Shown: one piece after another, positions 21,585 to 30,238 of the stretch
How the letters are laid out: each line of letters begins with the position of its first letter
Position numbering within the stretch: the first letter of the stretch is position 1
NCBI GenBank assembly: GCA_051859045.1
Contig: JBHYGK010000010.1
Coordinates: forward strand, 1 to 62,593
Direction of reading: 5' to 3'
DNA: 62,593 bases
Origin: JBHYGK01 sp051859045
Lineage (GTDB): Bacteria > Pseudomonadota > Gammaproteobacteria > Xanthomonadales > Xanthomonadaceae
Translations under genes and position numbers: made by a program
Notes under the pieces: generated by a model
Database searches by the model: none
Told to the model about the DNA's origin: nothing
What the model saw: the letters and a program-made list of their open reading frames with translations, nothing else

Positions 21585-21986
21585 TCAGTGCCGCCGCGCG
21601 AACCCGCGGCCGGCCGGCGGGAGCAGGCAGGTGATCGGCGCGGCGGCCTCGGGCACCCGCGGGGCGGTGCGCGCGCGCAGGCTGCCGTCGACCAGGGCGA
21701 GGAAGCCCGCGAGGGTCAGGGCGTCGGGCGCCAGCGGCGGCGGCAGGCTGCGCCCGCGCACCATCAGCCGGTGCCCGTAGGCGCGGGCGAGCTGGTCGAG
21801 CGCGGCGCCGGTCTCCAGCGACCACGCCATCAGCAGCGCGGCCACTTCCTCGTGGGGCCGCCAGCCGATCGAGGCGCTGGTGCCGCCGTGGGCGGGATCG
21901 GTACGCGCGAGCACGCGCTCGACCATCAGCGGCGAGCCGTGGTCTTCGATCAGGGCCAGCAGCTCGGTGAACACCAGGCCGATCAC
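21585..21986 (-). CDS. Truncated H-NOX-like protein lacking the heme ligand and YxSxR motif
   Basis: The 133-residue product aligns over its first 100 residues with the complete H-NOX at 18507-19052 (for example GLVFTELL versus GMVFTEFL, and PHEEVAAL versus PHEEMVAL). At the position of H104 it has an arginine (VDGSLRART versus VDGGIHREV), and the C-terminal third with YxSxR is missing, replaced by a Pro/Ala-rich tail. It therefore probably cannot bind heme in the normal way. The GTG start has GGAG seven bases upstream. It may be a decaying paralog or a heme-free adaptor. The frame is open and codon bias is normal, so I call it a gene rather than a pseudogene, with moderate confidence. Confidence 0.6.
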   Translation of the reverse strand: MIGLVFTELLALIEDHGSPLMVERVLARTDPAHGGTSASIGWRPHEEVAALLMAWSLETGAALDQLARAYGHRLMVRGRSLPPPLAPDALTLAGFLALVDGSLRARTAPRVPEAAAPITCLLPPAGRGFARRH

Positions 21987-22033
21987 GGCGCGCTCCGGGG
22001 CGCCGGGCGGAGGCCCGGCTTCACCACGATTAA

Positions 22034-22055
22034 CGGCCGGGGGGCGCCCCGGCCG
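22034..22055 (-). terminator. Terminator after DUF2461 gene / end of kynurenine operon
   Basis: A 9-bp stem (CGGCCGGGG and complement) with a 4-base loop is followed on the minus strand by TTAATC. It sits 60 bases after the DUF2461 stop. Confidence 0.55.
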
Positions 22056-22114
22056 CAGTCGGGCCGTTCCCGACCACTGCGACCCCGCCGCCGCGCGGGC
22101 GGCACCCGCGGGGC

Positions 22115-22813
22115 TCAGAACTCCAGCTCGAGCGCCGCGCAGAGGTAGTCCACCAGCGGCGCCAGCGCCACCAGCTCGGCCTCGATCGCGCCCACCACGC
22201 CCGGCCCCAGCAGGACCTCGTCGTCGAGGTGCCGGCTGGCGACGAAGTCCTTGCGCTTGATGTCCTCGATCAGCGGATGGTCGGCCGGGAAGCCGCGCGG
22301 CGGGCGCACCAGCGACTCGCCGTCCATCGCGAAGCGGCGGCGGAAGGCCGGCGCGTGCACCGCGCGCTGCCAGGCCCCGGGGTTCTCGACCAGGAACTCC
22401 CGGATCGTGCGCTGCACGGCCGGCTCGGGGTGCCAGACGCCGGCGCCGACGAAGCAGTGGCCGGGCTGCACGTGCAGGTAGAACGAGGGGGCCGGCCGCT
22501 CGCGGTGGCGGGCGTGGAAGATCCGCGCGCCCGACCAGGTCTTGTAGGGCGATTTGTCGTGGGCGAAGCGGGTGTCGCGCGCGATCCGGAACAGCGAGCC
22601 GCCCTGGGTCCGCGGGTCGGCGCGGTAGTGCAGGCTGATCGCGGCCACCGCCGGCTGCAGCGCCGCGACCAGCGCCAGCATCGGGCCGCGCACGTGGGCT
22701 TCGTAGTCGGCCTTGTGCGCGTGGAACCACGTGCGCTCGTTGTTGCGCGCGAGCTGGCGCAGGAAGGTGAAGGTCTTGGCGGAGAACGGCGAGGGCGCGG
22801 CGGGGGTGGGCAT
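22115..22813 (-). CDS. DUF2461 family protein
   Basis: The 232-residue protein matches the DUF2461 (TIGR02453) family. Diagnostic stretches are TFLRQLARNNERTWFHAHKADYE at the start, the central SLFRIARDTRFAHDKSPYKTWSG, and the FYLHVQPGHCFVGAGVWHPEP block. The family is widespread and uncharacterised. No membrane segment or signal peptide is visible. Translation starts four bases after the sbcB stop, which places it as the last gene of the transcription unit that begins with carbonic anhydrase. Confidence 0.88.
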   Translation of the reverse strand: MPTPAAPSPFSAKTFTFLRQLARNNERTWFHAHKADYEAHVRGPMLALVAALQPAVAAISLHYRADPRTQGGSLFRIARDTRFAHDKSPYKTWSGARIFHARHRERPAPSFYLHVQPGHCFVGAGVWHPEPAVQRTIREFLVENPGAWQRAVHAPAFRRRFAMDGESLVRPPRGFPADHPLIEDIKRKDFVASRHLDDEVLLGPGVVGAIEAELVALAPLVDYLCAALELEF

Positions 22814-22817
22814 GGGC

Positions 22818-24254
22818 TCAGTCCAGGGTGGCCTCGAGCCGGAGCGCCCAGGCCTCGATGGCGTCCAGCAGCGGGGTGGCGCCGGGCTCGGCGCCGCGGG
22901 CGGCGCGGGCCTCGGCGAGTTCGGCGCGGAAGCGCGCCAGGTCGAGCGCGCCGCCGGCGCCGTGGCGCAGCCGCGCCCGGCGGACGTCCTGCCAGCGCGC
23001 GCGGTCGGCGTCGTCGAGGCTGTCGGGCCAGTTGCGCGCGCGGTAGCGCAGCAGCAGCTCGACGTAGCGCGGGTCCTGGAAGCCGATCGTGGCCGCCAGC
23101 GCACCCAGCGCGGCCGGCGGCGTGGCCCGGACCTCGCGCAGCCGGCGCTTGTCGGCGTCGGGCAGGAAGCCGTCGTAGAGCGCGGCGTCGACGTCGTCGG
23201 CCGGCCCGCGGCCCGGGCGCGCGAACACCCGGCGCACGGTCTCGGCCAGGGCCGGGCGCGCGCGCAGCGCCTCGGCGTGGGCGCGCGCCCGGCCCGGATC
23301 CAGCCGCAGCCGGGCGTAGTCCTCGTCGCGCAGGTGGGCGCTGGGCACCAGCACCGGGCAGCGGTTGAGGTGGACCTCCTTCAGAGGCGCGCGCACGGCG
23401 CCCTCGGGCAGGTCGGCGCTGCGCGTGTAGAGGTGGTCGGCCATGGCCTCGGCGTCGAGGTCGGCCCAGGCGTCGGGGTCGCCCTCGAGGTCGGCGACGA
23501 TCATCCGGTTGCCGATCGAGGGATGCTCGGCCAGCGGCAGCACCAGGGCGCTGCAGCGGCGCTCGGCCGGGTAGCGGCCGCTGACGTGCAGCACCGGGGT
23601 CGGCGCCACGAGGTCGAGCAGGCCGCGCACGTGGCGCTTGTCGAGCAGCTTCAGCGCGTAGTCCCACAGCTTGGGCTGCGCCTCGCGCATGCGTCGCGCC
23701 AGCGCGATCAGCGCCTCGACGTCGCTGAGCGCGTCGTGCGCCTTCGCGTGCGCGCAGCCGTTGGCGGCGGCCAGGTGCTCGAGCCGGAAGCTGGCGTGGC
23801 CGTCGTCGCGGGTGGGCCAGGCCAGGCCCTCGGGCCGCAGCGCGTGGAACATCCGCGCCACGTCCAGCAGGTCCCAGCGGGAGTTGCCGTTGCGCCACTC
23901 GCGCTCGTAGGGGTCGAGGAAGCTGCGGTAGAAGCCGTGGCGCAGGAACTCGTCGTCGAAGCGCAGCGAGTTGTAGCCCAGCGCGCAGGTGCCCGGCACC
24001 GCGAGGAAGTCGTGGATGGCGCCCAGCGCCTCGGCCTCGCACACGCCCGCGGCGAGCGCGTGCTGCGGGGTGATCCCGGTGACGAGGGTGGCGTAGGGCG
24101 AGGGCAGCACGTCGTCGGCGGGCCTGACGTACAGCACCAGCGGCGCGCCGACCGGGCGCAGCTCGGCGTCGGTGGCGACGCCGGCGAACTGGCAGATCCG
24201 GCTGCCGCGCGGATCGGTGCCGAGGGTCTCGAGGTCGTACCAGGCGAAGCGCAT
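22818..24254 (-). CDS. sbcB: Exodeoxyribonuclease I
   Basis: This 478-residue DnaQ-fold nuclease degrades single-stranded DNA 3' to 5'. The Exo I motif is WYDLETLGTDPR (acidic D7 and E9), Exo II is GYNSLRFDDEFLRHGFYRS and Exo III is AHDALSDVEALIALA. The SH3-like and helical C-terminal regions typical of ExoI follow (RCPVLVP, then RYRARNWPDSL). The length matches E. coli ExoI (475). It lies 35 bases after kmo, probably in the same transcript. There is no obvious functional link to kynurenine metabolism. Confidence 0.95.
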   Translation of the reverse strand: MRFAWYDLETLGTDPRGSRICQFAGVATDAELRPVGAPLVLYVRPADDVLPSPYATLVTGITPQHALAAGVCEAEALGAIHDFLAVPGTCALGYNSLRFDDEFLRHGFYRSFLDPYEREWRNGNSRWDLLDVARMFHALRPEGLAWPTRDDGHASFRLEHLAAANGCAHAKAHDALSDVEALIALARRMREAQPKLWDYALKLLDKRHVRGLLDLVAPTPVLHVSGRYPAERRCSALVLPLAEHPSIGNRMIVADLEGDPDAWADLDAEAMADHLYTRSADLPEGAVRAPLKEVHLNRCPVLVPSAHLRDEDYARLRLDPGRARAHAEALRARPALAETVRRVFARPGRGPADDVDAALYDGFLPDADKRRLREVRATPPAALGALAATIGFQDPRYVELLLRYRARNWPDSLDDADRARWQDVRRARLRHGAGGALDLARFRAELAEARAARGAEPGATPLLDAIEAWALRLEATLD

Positions 24255-24289
24255 GGGGGCGTCCTTGTCGAGGCGGGGCGTGCCGGGGC

Positions 24290-25681
24290 TCAGGCCGCCA
24301 GGGCGACGGCCGCGAGGGCCTCGTCGAGCGGCGCGAGGCGGGCCAGCACCATCGCGTCCACGCGCGCCATCTCGACGTCCTCCAGCCGCGCGAGGCCGGC
24401 CGTGGCCTCCACCAGCAGCTGGCGCTGCACCTCGCCGCGCGCGCGCGCCAGCGCGTAGGGCACGCGCTGGAAGGTGACCATCGAGTAGCGCGGCACGAAG
24501 CGCTCGGGGTGCCGGCGCGCCAGCAGGCGCTCGAGCTCGCGCTGCAGCAGGAAGGCCGGGTCGTCGACCTTGTCGCGCATCTCCAGGTAGTTCTCCAGCG
24601 CCATGGCCTGGATGGCCTCGGCGTCGGGCTGGCGCTCGGCCTCGAAGCCGGCGAACGCGGCCTCGGTGTCGGGCGCGCGCTTCAGCCAGCCCGCCAGCGC
24701 CACGCAGTCCTCGAACGCGCAGTTCATGCCCTGGCCGTGGAAGGGCACCATCGCGTGCGCGGCGTCGCCCAGCAGCACCGCCTCGCCGCCGATCCGCCAG
24801 CGCTGCAGGCGCAGCGTGGCGAGCTGGCCGACCGGGTGGTCGTCGTAGTCGCGCGCCAGCGTGGGCATGTGGGCGAGGGCGCCGGGGAAGTCGCGCGCGA
24901 ACAGCGCCTCGGCCGCGGCGCCGTCGGCGATCGCGTCGAAGCCCGGCGTGGCGCCTTCGGCGCGGTGGGGCAGGAACAGCGTCACGGTGAAGCTGCGCTC
25001 GGTGTTGGGCAGCGCGATGCACATGTAGCGGCCGCGCGGCCAGATGTGCAGCGCGTTGGGCTCGATCCGGAAGCCGCCGTCGGCGGCCGGCGGGATCTCG
25101 AGCTCCTTGTAGCCGTGGTCGAGCCACGCGATGGCCTCGCCCAGCGGCGCGCGCTGGTCCATCGCGCGGCGCACCGGCGAGCCGGCGCCATCGGCGCCGA
25201 CCAGCACGCGGAAGGGATGCGCGCGGCGGGTGCCGTCGGCGTCCACCAGGGCCAGCGTGCGCGCGTCGAAGTCGACCGCGTCCACCCGGGTGTCGAAGCG
25301 CAGGCGCACGCCCGCGGCCTCGGCGGCGTCGAGCAGGCAGAGGTTGAGCCGGCCGCGGTGCACCGACCAGATCACCTCGTGGGCCTCCTGGCCGTAGGGC
25401 AGCAGCACCGGCGCGCCGCCGTCGGCGCCGTGCACCATCCGCCCGCGCATCATCACCGCCTGCGCCATCACCGCCTCGGCCAGGCCGGCCCGGGCCAGCG
25501 CGTGGCGGCCGCGCTCGGCCAGCGCGAGGTTGATCGAGCGGCCGCCCTCGTAGCCCGCGCGGCGCGGGTCGGGGCGCTTCTCGAAGACCTCGACGTCCCA
25601 GCCGTCGCGGGCGAGGAGGATGGCGAGGAGCGTCCCGGCGAGGCCTGCGCCTGCCAGGGTGATCGTGCGGTCGGGGGTCAT
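24290..25681 (-). CDS. kmo: Kynurenine 3-monooxygenase
   Basis: The 463-residue FAD monooxygenase hydroxylates L-kynurenine to 3-hydroxykynurenine using NADPH and O2. The N-terminal dinucleotide-binding motif GAGLAG is at 11-16, the second FAD motif is VLVGADGAGSPVRR, and GDAAHAMVPFHGQGMNCAFED marks the kynurenine monooxygenase subfamily. The C-terminal region is hydrophilic, unlike the membrane tail of eukaryotic KMO, so a soluble or peripheral enzyme is expected. It follows kynU by 76 bases in the same direction. With kynU and haoA it supplies 3-hydroxyanthranilate for quinolinate and NAD synthesis or for tryptophan catabolism. Confidence 0.96.
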   Translation of the reverse strand: MTPDRTITLAGAGLAGTLLAILLARDGWDVEVFEKRPDPRRAGYEGGRSINLALAERGRHALARAGLAEAVMAQAVMMRGRMVHGADGGAPVLLPYGQEAHEVIWSVHRGRLNLCLLDAAEAAGVRLRFDTRVDAVDFDARTLALVDADGTRRAHPFRVLVGADGAGSPVRRAMDQRAPLGEAIAWLDHGYKELEIPPAADGGFRIEPNALHIWPRGRYMCIALPNTERSFTVTLFLPHRAEGATPGFDAIADGAAAEALFARDFPGALAHMPTLARDYDDHPVGQLATLRLQRWRIGGEAVLLGDAAHAMVPFHGQGMNCAFEDCVALAGWLKRAPDTEAAFAGFEAERQPDAEAIQAMALENYLEMRDKVDDPAFLLQRELERLLARRHPERFVPRYSMVTFQRVPYALARARGEVQRQLLVEATAGLARLEDVEMARVDAMVLARLAPLDEALAAVALAA

Positions 25682-25757
25682 GCGGGCATTGTCGCCCAGC
25701 CGGGGGTGAAATGCCCGTCCCGGGACGGCGCCGGCGCGCGGCTCCGGCCCTGCGCGT

Positions 25758-27038
25758 TCAGCGCAGGCCGTCGCGCCAGGCCGCCACCGCGAGCGCGAAT
25801 TCCAGCACCTCGGTGTGGGTGTTGTAGAGCGGCGCGGGCGAGATGCGGATGACGTCGGGCTCGCGCCAGTCGCCGAGCACGCCGATCGAGGCCAGGTGCT
25901 CGAACAGCGCGCGCCCGTCGGCGCGCCCGCCGCGCACCCGCAGCGAGAGCTGGCAGCCGCGCTGCGCGGGGTCGGCCGGGGTCAGCACCTCGAGGGTGTC
26001 GGCGAGCGTGGCGTCGATGAGCTGCTCGAGGTAGCCGGTGAGCGAGCGCGACTTCGCCCGCAGCGCGGGCAGGCCGGCGCGGGTGAACTGGGCCAGCGAG
26101 GCGCGCAGCGGCGCCATCGCCAGCACCGGCGGGTTGCTCAGCTGCCAGCCGTCGGCGCCGGCGGCGGGGATGAACTCGGGCGCCATCTGGAAGCGCGAGG
26201 CGGGGTCGTGGCCCCACCAGCCCGCGAAGCGCGGCAGGCCCGAGGCGTGGTGGCGCGCGTGCACGAAGGCGCCGGCCACGGCGCCGGGGCCGCCGTTGCA
26301 GTACTTGTAGTGGCACCACGCGGCGAAGTCGGCGCCGGCGTCGTGCAGCGCGATCTCCAGGTTGCCCACCGCGTGCGCGAGGTCGAAGCCCACCACCGCG
26401 CCGGCGCGCCGGCCCAGCCGCACCACCTCGTGCAGGTCGAAGGCCTGGCCGGTGCGGTACTGCACACCCGGCCACAGCACCAGCGCCACGCGCTCGCCAT
26501 GCTCGGCCAGCACGCGCTCCAGCGCGCCGAGGCTGATCAGGCCGTTCGGGCCGTCGGGCTCGACCTCGATCAGGTCGCGCGCGGGGTCGCGGCCGTGGTG
26601 GATGAGCTGGGCCTCGACCGCGTGGCGGTCGGAGGGGAAGGCGCCGCGCTCGATCACGATCGCGCCGCGCGCGGCCGTGGGCCGGTAGAAGCTCACCATC
26701 AGCAGGTGCAGGTTGACGCTGAGGGTGTTCATCGCGACGACTTCGGACGCGTGCGCGCCCACCAGGGCGGCCATGTCCGCGCGCAGCAGCTCGTGGTAGC
26801 GCATCCACGGCCGCTTGGCCGCGAAGTGGCCCTCCACCGCCAGCCGCGCCCAGTCCTCGAGCACCTCCTCGACCATCGCCTTCGCCGCGCGCGGCTGCAG
26901 GCCCAGCGAGTTGCCGACGAAGTAGCGCAGCTCGCCGTCGCCGTGGGCCGGGATCAGGAACTCCTCGCGGAACGGGGCCAGCCGGTCGGCGGCGTCGAGG
27001 GCGAGGGCGTGGCGCGGGTCGGTGATCGCGGGCTGCAT
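25758..27038 (-). CDS. kynU: Kynureninase
   Basis: This 426-residue PLP enzyme cleaves 3-hydroxykynurenine (or kynurenine) to 3-hydroxyanthranilate (or anthranilate) and alanine. The Schiff-base lysine is K245 in WCHYKYCNGG, D219 in VGFDLAHAVGN contacts the cofactor pyridine nitrogen, and FVGNSLGLQP at 40-49 is the usual N-terminal signature. The length matches known bacterial and human enzymes. It is 24 bases downstream of the permease gene and upstream of kmo. Confidence 0.96.
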   Translation of the reverse strand: MQPAITDPRHALALDAADRLAPFREEFLIPAHGDGELRYFVGNSLGLQPRAAKAMVEEVLEDWARLAVEGHFAAKRPWMRYHELLRADMAALVGAHASEVVAMNTLSVNLHLLMVSFYRPTAARGAIVIERGAFPSDRHAVEAQLIHHGRDPARDLIEVEPDGPNGLISLGALERVLAEHGERVALVLWPGVQYRTGQAFDLHEVVRLGRRAGAVVGFDLAHAVGNLEIALHDAGADFAAWCHYKYCNGGPGAVAGAFVHARHHASGLPRFAGWWGHDPASRFQMAPEFIPAAGADGWQLSNPPVLAMAPLRASLAQFTRAGLPALRAKSRSLTGYLEQLIDATLADTLEVLTPADPAQRGCQLSLRVRGGRADGRALFEHLASIGVLGDWREPDVIRISPAPLYNTHTEVLEFALAVAAWRDGLR

Positions 27039-27062
27039 GGGGCGGGGTCCGGGCGGGGCGCC

Positions 27063-28028
27063 TCAGCGCGCCAGCCACGCCGCGAACGCGGCGTAGGCGG
27101 GGATGCCGATGGCGAGGTTGAACGGGAAGGTGATGCCCAGCGCCGCGCTGACGCAGCGCCCGGCGTTGGCCTCGGGCAGGGCGGCGCGGATCGAGGCCGG
27201 GGCGGCGATGTAGCTGGCGCTGGCGGTCATCGCGCCGAACACGGTCGCGCCGCCCTGGCCCAGCCCCGCGGCGTGCGCCAGCGCGACGCCGGCGATGCCG
27301 TGCACCAGCGGCAGCGCGGTGCCGAACACCAGCAGCCGCAGCGCCTGGCCGCGCAGCAGGCCGAGCTGGCCGGCGGCGACCATGCCCATGTCGAGCATGA
27401 ACAGCATCAGCACGCCCTGGAAGAGCTGGAAGTACATCGCGTCCACCGCGGCGATGCCCGCCTGCGGGGACACCGCGCCGATCACCAGGCCGCCGAGCAG
27501 CAGCACCGCCGTGCGCCCGGCCACGACCTCGCGCACGTGGTGCCAGCGCACGCCCTCGCGGCCCTTGGCCAGCGCGAGGCCGAGCAGGATCGCTGGGATC
27601 TCCATCGCCACCACCAGCGCCACGATGATGCCCTCGGGCGTCTGCCCCGCGCGCTCGGCGAACTGCTGGGCCGCGATGAAGGTCACCGCCGACACCGAGC
27701 CGAAGTGCGCCGCGATCGCCGCCGCGTCGATGCGCCCGTCGCGCAGCCAATGCCGGGCCACGAGGTAGGAGGTGAAGGTGGTGGCGATGCCGGCGGCGAT
27801 CGTCACCAGCATCAGCACCACCAGCGAGCCCGGCTCGACGCCGCGCAGCGCCACGCCGCCCTTCATGCCGATCGCCAGCAGCAGGAAGATCGAGAGGTAG
27901 GTCTGGATCGCCGGCGGCACCTCGAGGTCGCTGCGCGCCAGCCGCGCCACCACGCCCAGCGCGAAGGCCAGCACCACCGGCGAGAGCAGGTTGGCCGAGA
28001 GCAGGTCGAGGGGGATCAGGTCGGACAT
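27063..28028 (-). CDS. Sodium-dependent bicarbonate-type permease (SbtA family)
   Basis: The 321-residue membrane protein has about 10 predicted transmembrane segments arranged as two inverted halves, as in the SbtA family (PF05982). Typical stretches are LLAIGMKGGVALRG, AAHFGSVSAVTFIAAQQF and FGAMTASASYIAAPASIR. The characterised cyanobacterial members import bicarbonate with sodium. No SbtB regulator is nearby. The gene is embedded in the kynurenine operon, 13 bases after haoA and 24 before kynU, two genes downstream of carbonic anhydrase. Bicarbonate import is therefore possible, but transport of an aromatic carboxylate such as anthranilate or kynurenine would fit the neighbours equally well. 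Confidence 0.88.
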   Translation of the reverse strand: MSDLIPLDLLSANLLSPVVLAFALGVVARLARSDLEVPPAIQTYLSIFLLLAIGMKGGVALRGVEPGSLVVLMLVTIAAGIATTFTSYLVARHWLRDGRIDAAAIAAHFGSVSAVTFIAAQQFAERAGQTPEGIIVALVVAMEIPAILLGLALAKGREGVRWHHVREVVAGRTAVLLLGGLVIGAVSPQAGIAAVDAMYFQLFQGVLMLFMLDMGMVAAGQLGLLRGQALRLLVFGTALPLVHGIAGVALAHAAGLGQGGATVFGAMTASASYIAAPASIRAALPEANAGRCVSAALGITFPFNLAIGIPAYAAFAAWLAR

Positions 28029-28041
28029 CGGGGCTCGAAGA

Positions 28042-28575
28042 TCAGTCGGCGCGCGGCGGCGGCACCGGGTGCACGTGGCCGCAGCGCGCGCAGGTGCGCA
28101 GCGCCGCGTCGCCGTGGAAGCGGGCGAACACCGGCGGGAAGTCGCGCTCGATGTCGGTCAGCGCGAAGCGGTGGTCGAACAGCAGGTGGTTGCAGGCCGG
28201 GCAGTACCACTGCAGGCCGTCGAGCTCGCCGGGCAGGCGCTTGCGCTCGATCACCAGGCCCACCGAGCCGGCCTCGCGCTGCGGCGAGTGCGGCACGCCG
28301 GGCGGCAGGTAGAACAGCTCGCCGGCGGCGATCGGGATGTCGCGCGCGGCGCCGCCTTCCTGCACGCGCAGCACCATCCGGCCCTCGAGCTGCCAGAAGA
28401 ACTCCGGGCCCTCGTCGACGTGCCAGTCGCTGCGCTGGTTGGGGCCGCCGACGAGCATCACGATGAAGTCGCCGTCGTACAGGCACTTGTTGCCCACCGG
28501 CGGCCGCAGCAGGTGGCGGTGGTCCTCCAGCCAGGCGGCGAGGCGGATCGGGTCGGGCAGGCGGGTGGCGCTCAT
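28042..28575 (-). CDS. haoA: 3-hydroxyanthranilate 3,4-dioxygenase
   Basis: This 177-residue cupin opens the ring of 3-hydroxyanthranilate to 2-amino-3-carboxymuconate semialdehyde, the precursor of quinolinate. The catalytic iron ligands are H52, E58 and H96 (SDWHVDEGPEFFWQLEG and PPGVPHSP). Substrate-contact residues R100 and E110 are in place. The bacterial rubredoxin-like second metal site is intact, with C125/C128 (CPAC) and C162/C165 (CARC). Spacing agrees almost residue for residue with the structurally known bacterial enzymes. It is coupled to the permease (13-base gap) and follows carbonic anhydrase (24-base gap). The name nbaC is also used. Confidence 0.96.
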   Translation of the reverse strand: MSATRLPDPIRLAAWLEDHRHLLRPPVGNKCLYDGDFIVMLVGGPNQRSDWHVDEGPEFFWQLEGRMVLRVQEGGAARDIPIAAGELFYLPPGVPHSPQREAGSVGLVIERKRLPGELDGLQWYCPACNHLLFDHRFALTDIERDFPPVFARFHGDAALRTCARCGHVHPVPPPRAD

Positions 28576-28599
28576 CGGGGCGGGCTCATCGGGGCGGGC

Positions 28600-29259
28600 T
28601 CACAGCCCGAGCTTGCCGGTGAGGCGGGTCAGCGCGGCGTCGTAGGCCGGCGCGATCGACTCCGGCGAGGTGATGCCCTCGGCCAGCGCGCGCAGCCGGC
28701 CGTCGTGCAGGCCGTAGATCCAGCCGTGCACGCCCAGCGACTGGCCGCGCGCCCAGGCGTCCTCGACGATGGTGGTCTGGCAGACGTTGAGCACCTGCTC
28801 GAGCACGTTGAGCTCGCACAGGCGGGCGTGCGCCAGCGACTCGGTCTCGACCTCCGCCAGCAGCCCGGCGTGCTTGCGCGCCACGTCGCCGACGTGGCGC
28901 AGCCAGTTGTCGGCCAGGCCCACGCGGGTGGAGCTCAGCGCCGCGTGCACGCCCGAGCAGCCGTAGTGTCCCACCACCAGGATGTGCTCGACCTGCAGCA
29001 TGTCGACCGCGAACTGGATGGTGGACAGCGCGTTGAGGTCGGCGTGCACCACCACGTTGGCCACGTTGCGGTGCACGAACACCTCGCCCGGGCTCAGGCC
29101 GGTGATCTGGTTCGCCGGCACCCGCGAGTCCGAGCAGCCGATCCACAGGTACTTCGGCGCCTGCTGGCGCGAGAGGCGCTTGAAGTACTCCGGGTCCTGC
29201 TCGCGCTGCTCGCGCGCCCAGCGGCGGTTGAGGTCGAGCAGCTCGTTGGGATCGGGCAC
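28600..29259 (-). CDS. can: Beta-class carbonic anhydrase
   Basis: The 219-residue zinc enzyme interconverts CO2 and bicarbonate in the cytoplasm. Zinc ligands C42, D44, H98 and C101 occupy the same positions as in E. coli Can (GCSDSR and GHYGCSG). The HRNVANVV segment that shapes the active site is present. The start is a GTG at 29259. It appears to be the first gene of the operon that continues with haoA, the SbtA-like permease, kynU and kmo. A TACGCT sequence on the minus strand (29294-29299) is a weak -10 candidate. Confidence 0.95.
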   Translation of the reverse strand: MPDPNELLDLNRRWAREQREQDPEYFKRLSRQQAPKYLWIGCSDSRVPANQITGLSPGEVFVHRNVANVVVHADLNALSTIQFAVDMLQVEHILVVGHYGCSGVHAALSSTRVGLADNWLRHVGDVARKHAGLLAEVETESLAHARLCELNVLEQVLNVCQTTIVEDAWARGQSLGVHGWIYGLHDGRLRALAEGITSPESIAPAYDAALTRLTGKLGL

Positions 29260-29355
29260 GCGGGGCCTCGGCGGCGGAGGGGGGCAGTCGCGCAGCGTAC
29301 CGGAGCCGCGCGAGCGGGCGCTAGGACGCCGGCGTATGGAGGCCGGCCGCGCGGC

Positions 29356-30168
29356 TCAGCGCTGGCAGCGCGGGCACCAGTAGAGCCGGCGGCCGCCGAG
29401 CTCGTGGCGCTCGATCGCGCGGCCGCAGCCCGGGCAGGGCTCGCCGGCGCGGTCGAACACCAGGAAGCGGAAGCCCTCGGGGGTGTCGGTGAGGTAGTCC
29501 TCGCGCAGGCCGCGCGAGCGCCGCACCCCGCGGGTGGCGTAGGAGCGCCGGGGGACGTCGAGCAGCGCCTCGGCCAGCCCACGGCGCTCGCCCGGCGAGA
29601 GGTCGCGCGGGCGCCGGGTGGGCGCGATCGAGGCCTGGAACAGCACCTCCGAGCGCAGGTAGTTGCCCATCCCGGCCAGGAAGCCCTGGTCGAGCAGCAG
29701 GCCGGTCAGCGCACGGCCGCGGAAGCGCGGGTCGTCGAGCCTGGCGGCCACGGCCTCGGCGTCGAGCGCCTCGTCGAGCACGTCGGGGCCGAGCTTCGCG
29801 AGGAAGGGGTGGCGGGCCAGCTCGGCCGTGGGCCAGAGCTCGATCTCGCTCGCGGAATACAGCAGGATCGCCTTGCTGGTGGTTTCCAGCGCGACGCGCA
29901 GCGAGCGGTTCGTCGCCGGCCGCGCCCCGGCCTTGGCCACCTTCCACACGCCGTAGAGCTGGTTGTGGGTGTACAGCGTCAGCCCGCCCTCGACGCGCGT
30001 CAGCAGCGCCTTGCCGTGCGGGACGATGGCCTCGACGCGGCGGCCCACCAGCTCGCCGGCGCGGGCCTGCAGGTGCGGGAACGCGAACTCGGCGCGCGCC
30101 AGCACGCGGCCGGCGACGGCGCGGGCGAGCTGGTCGGCGCTGCGGCGGATCTCGGGGCCTTCGGGCAT
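29356..30168 (-). CDS. nei: Endonuclease VIII (Nei) DNA glycosylase
   Basis: The 270-residue base-excision enzyme removes oxidised pyrimidines and cleaves the abasic site. It begins with MPEGPEI, so the catalytic P2 and E3 are present after methionine removal, followed by the conserved lysine in PHGKALL. The H2TH region is GLLLDQGFLAGMGNYLRSEVLF. The C-terminal zinc finger CPGC ... YWCPRC is intact. LYTHNQLYG identifies Nei rather than Fpg. It stands upstream of carbonic anhydrase with a 96-base gap, so it may be separate from that operon. Confidence 0.94.
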   Translation of the reverse strand: MPEGPEIRRSADQLARAVAGRVLARAEFAFPHLQARAGELVGRRVEAIVPHGKALLTRVEGGLTLYTHNQLYGVWKVAKAGARPATNRSLRVALETTSKAILLYSASEIELWPTAELARHPFLAKLGPDVLDEALDAEAVAARLDDPRFRGRALTGLLLDQGFLAGMGNYLRSEVLFQASIAPTRRPRDLSPGERRGLAEALLDVPRRSYATRGVRRSRGLREDYLTDTPEGFRFLVFDRAGEPCPGCGRAIERHELGGRRLYWCPRCQR

Positions 30169-30238
30169 GCGCGCAGTGTCGGCGCGCGCGGGTGAAGCCG
30201 GGGTCGGCGCGCGGCCGGGGGGCGCGCGCTCCGCGCGC

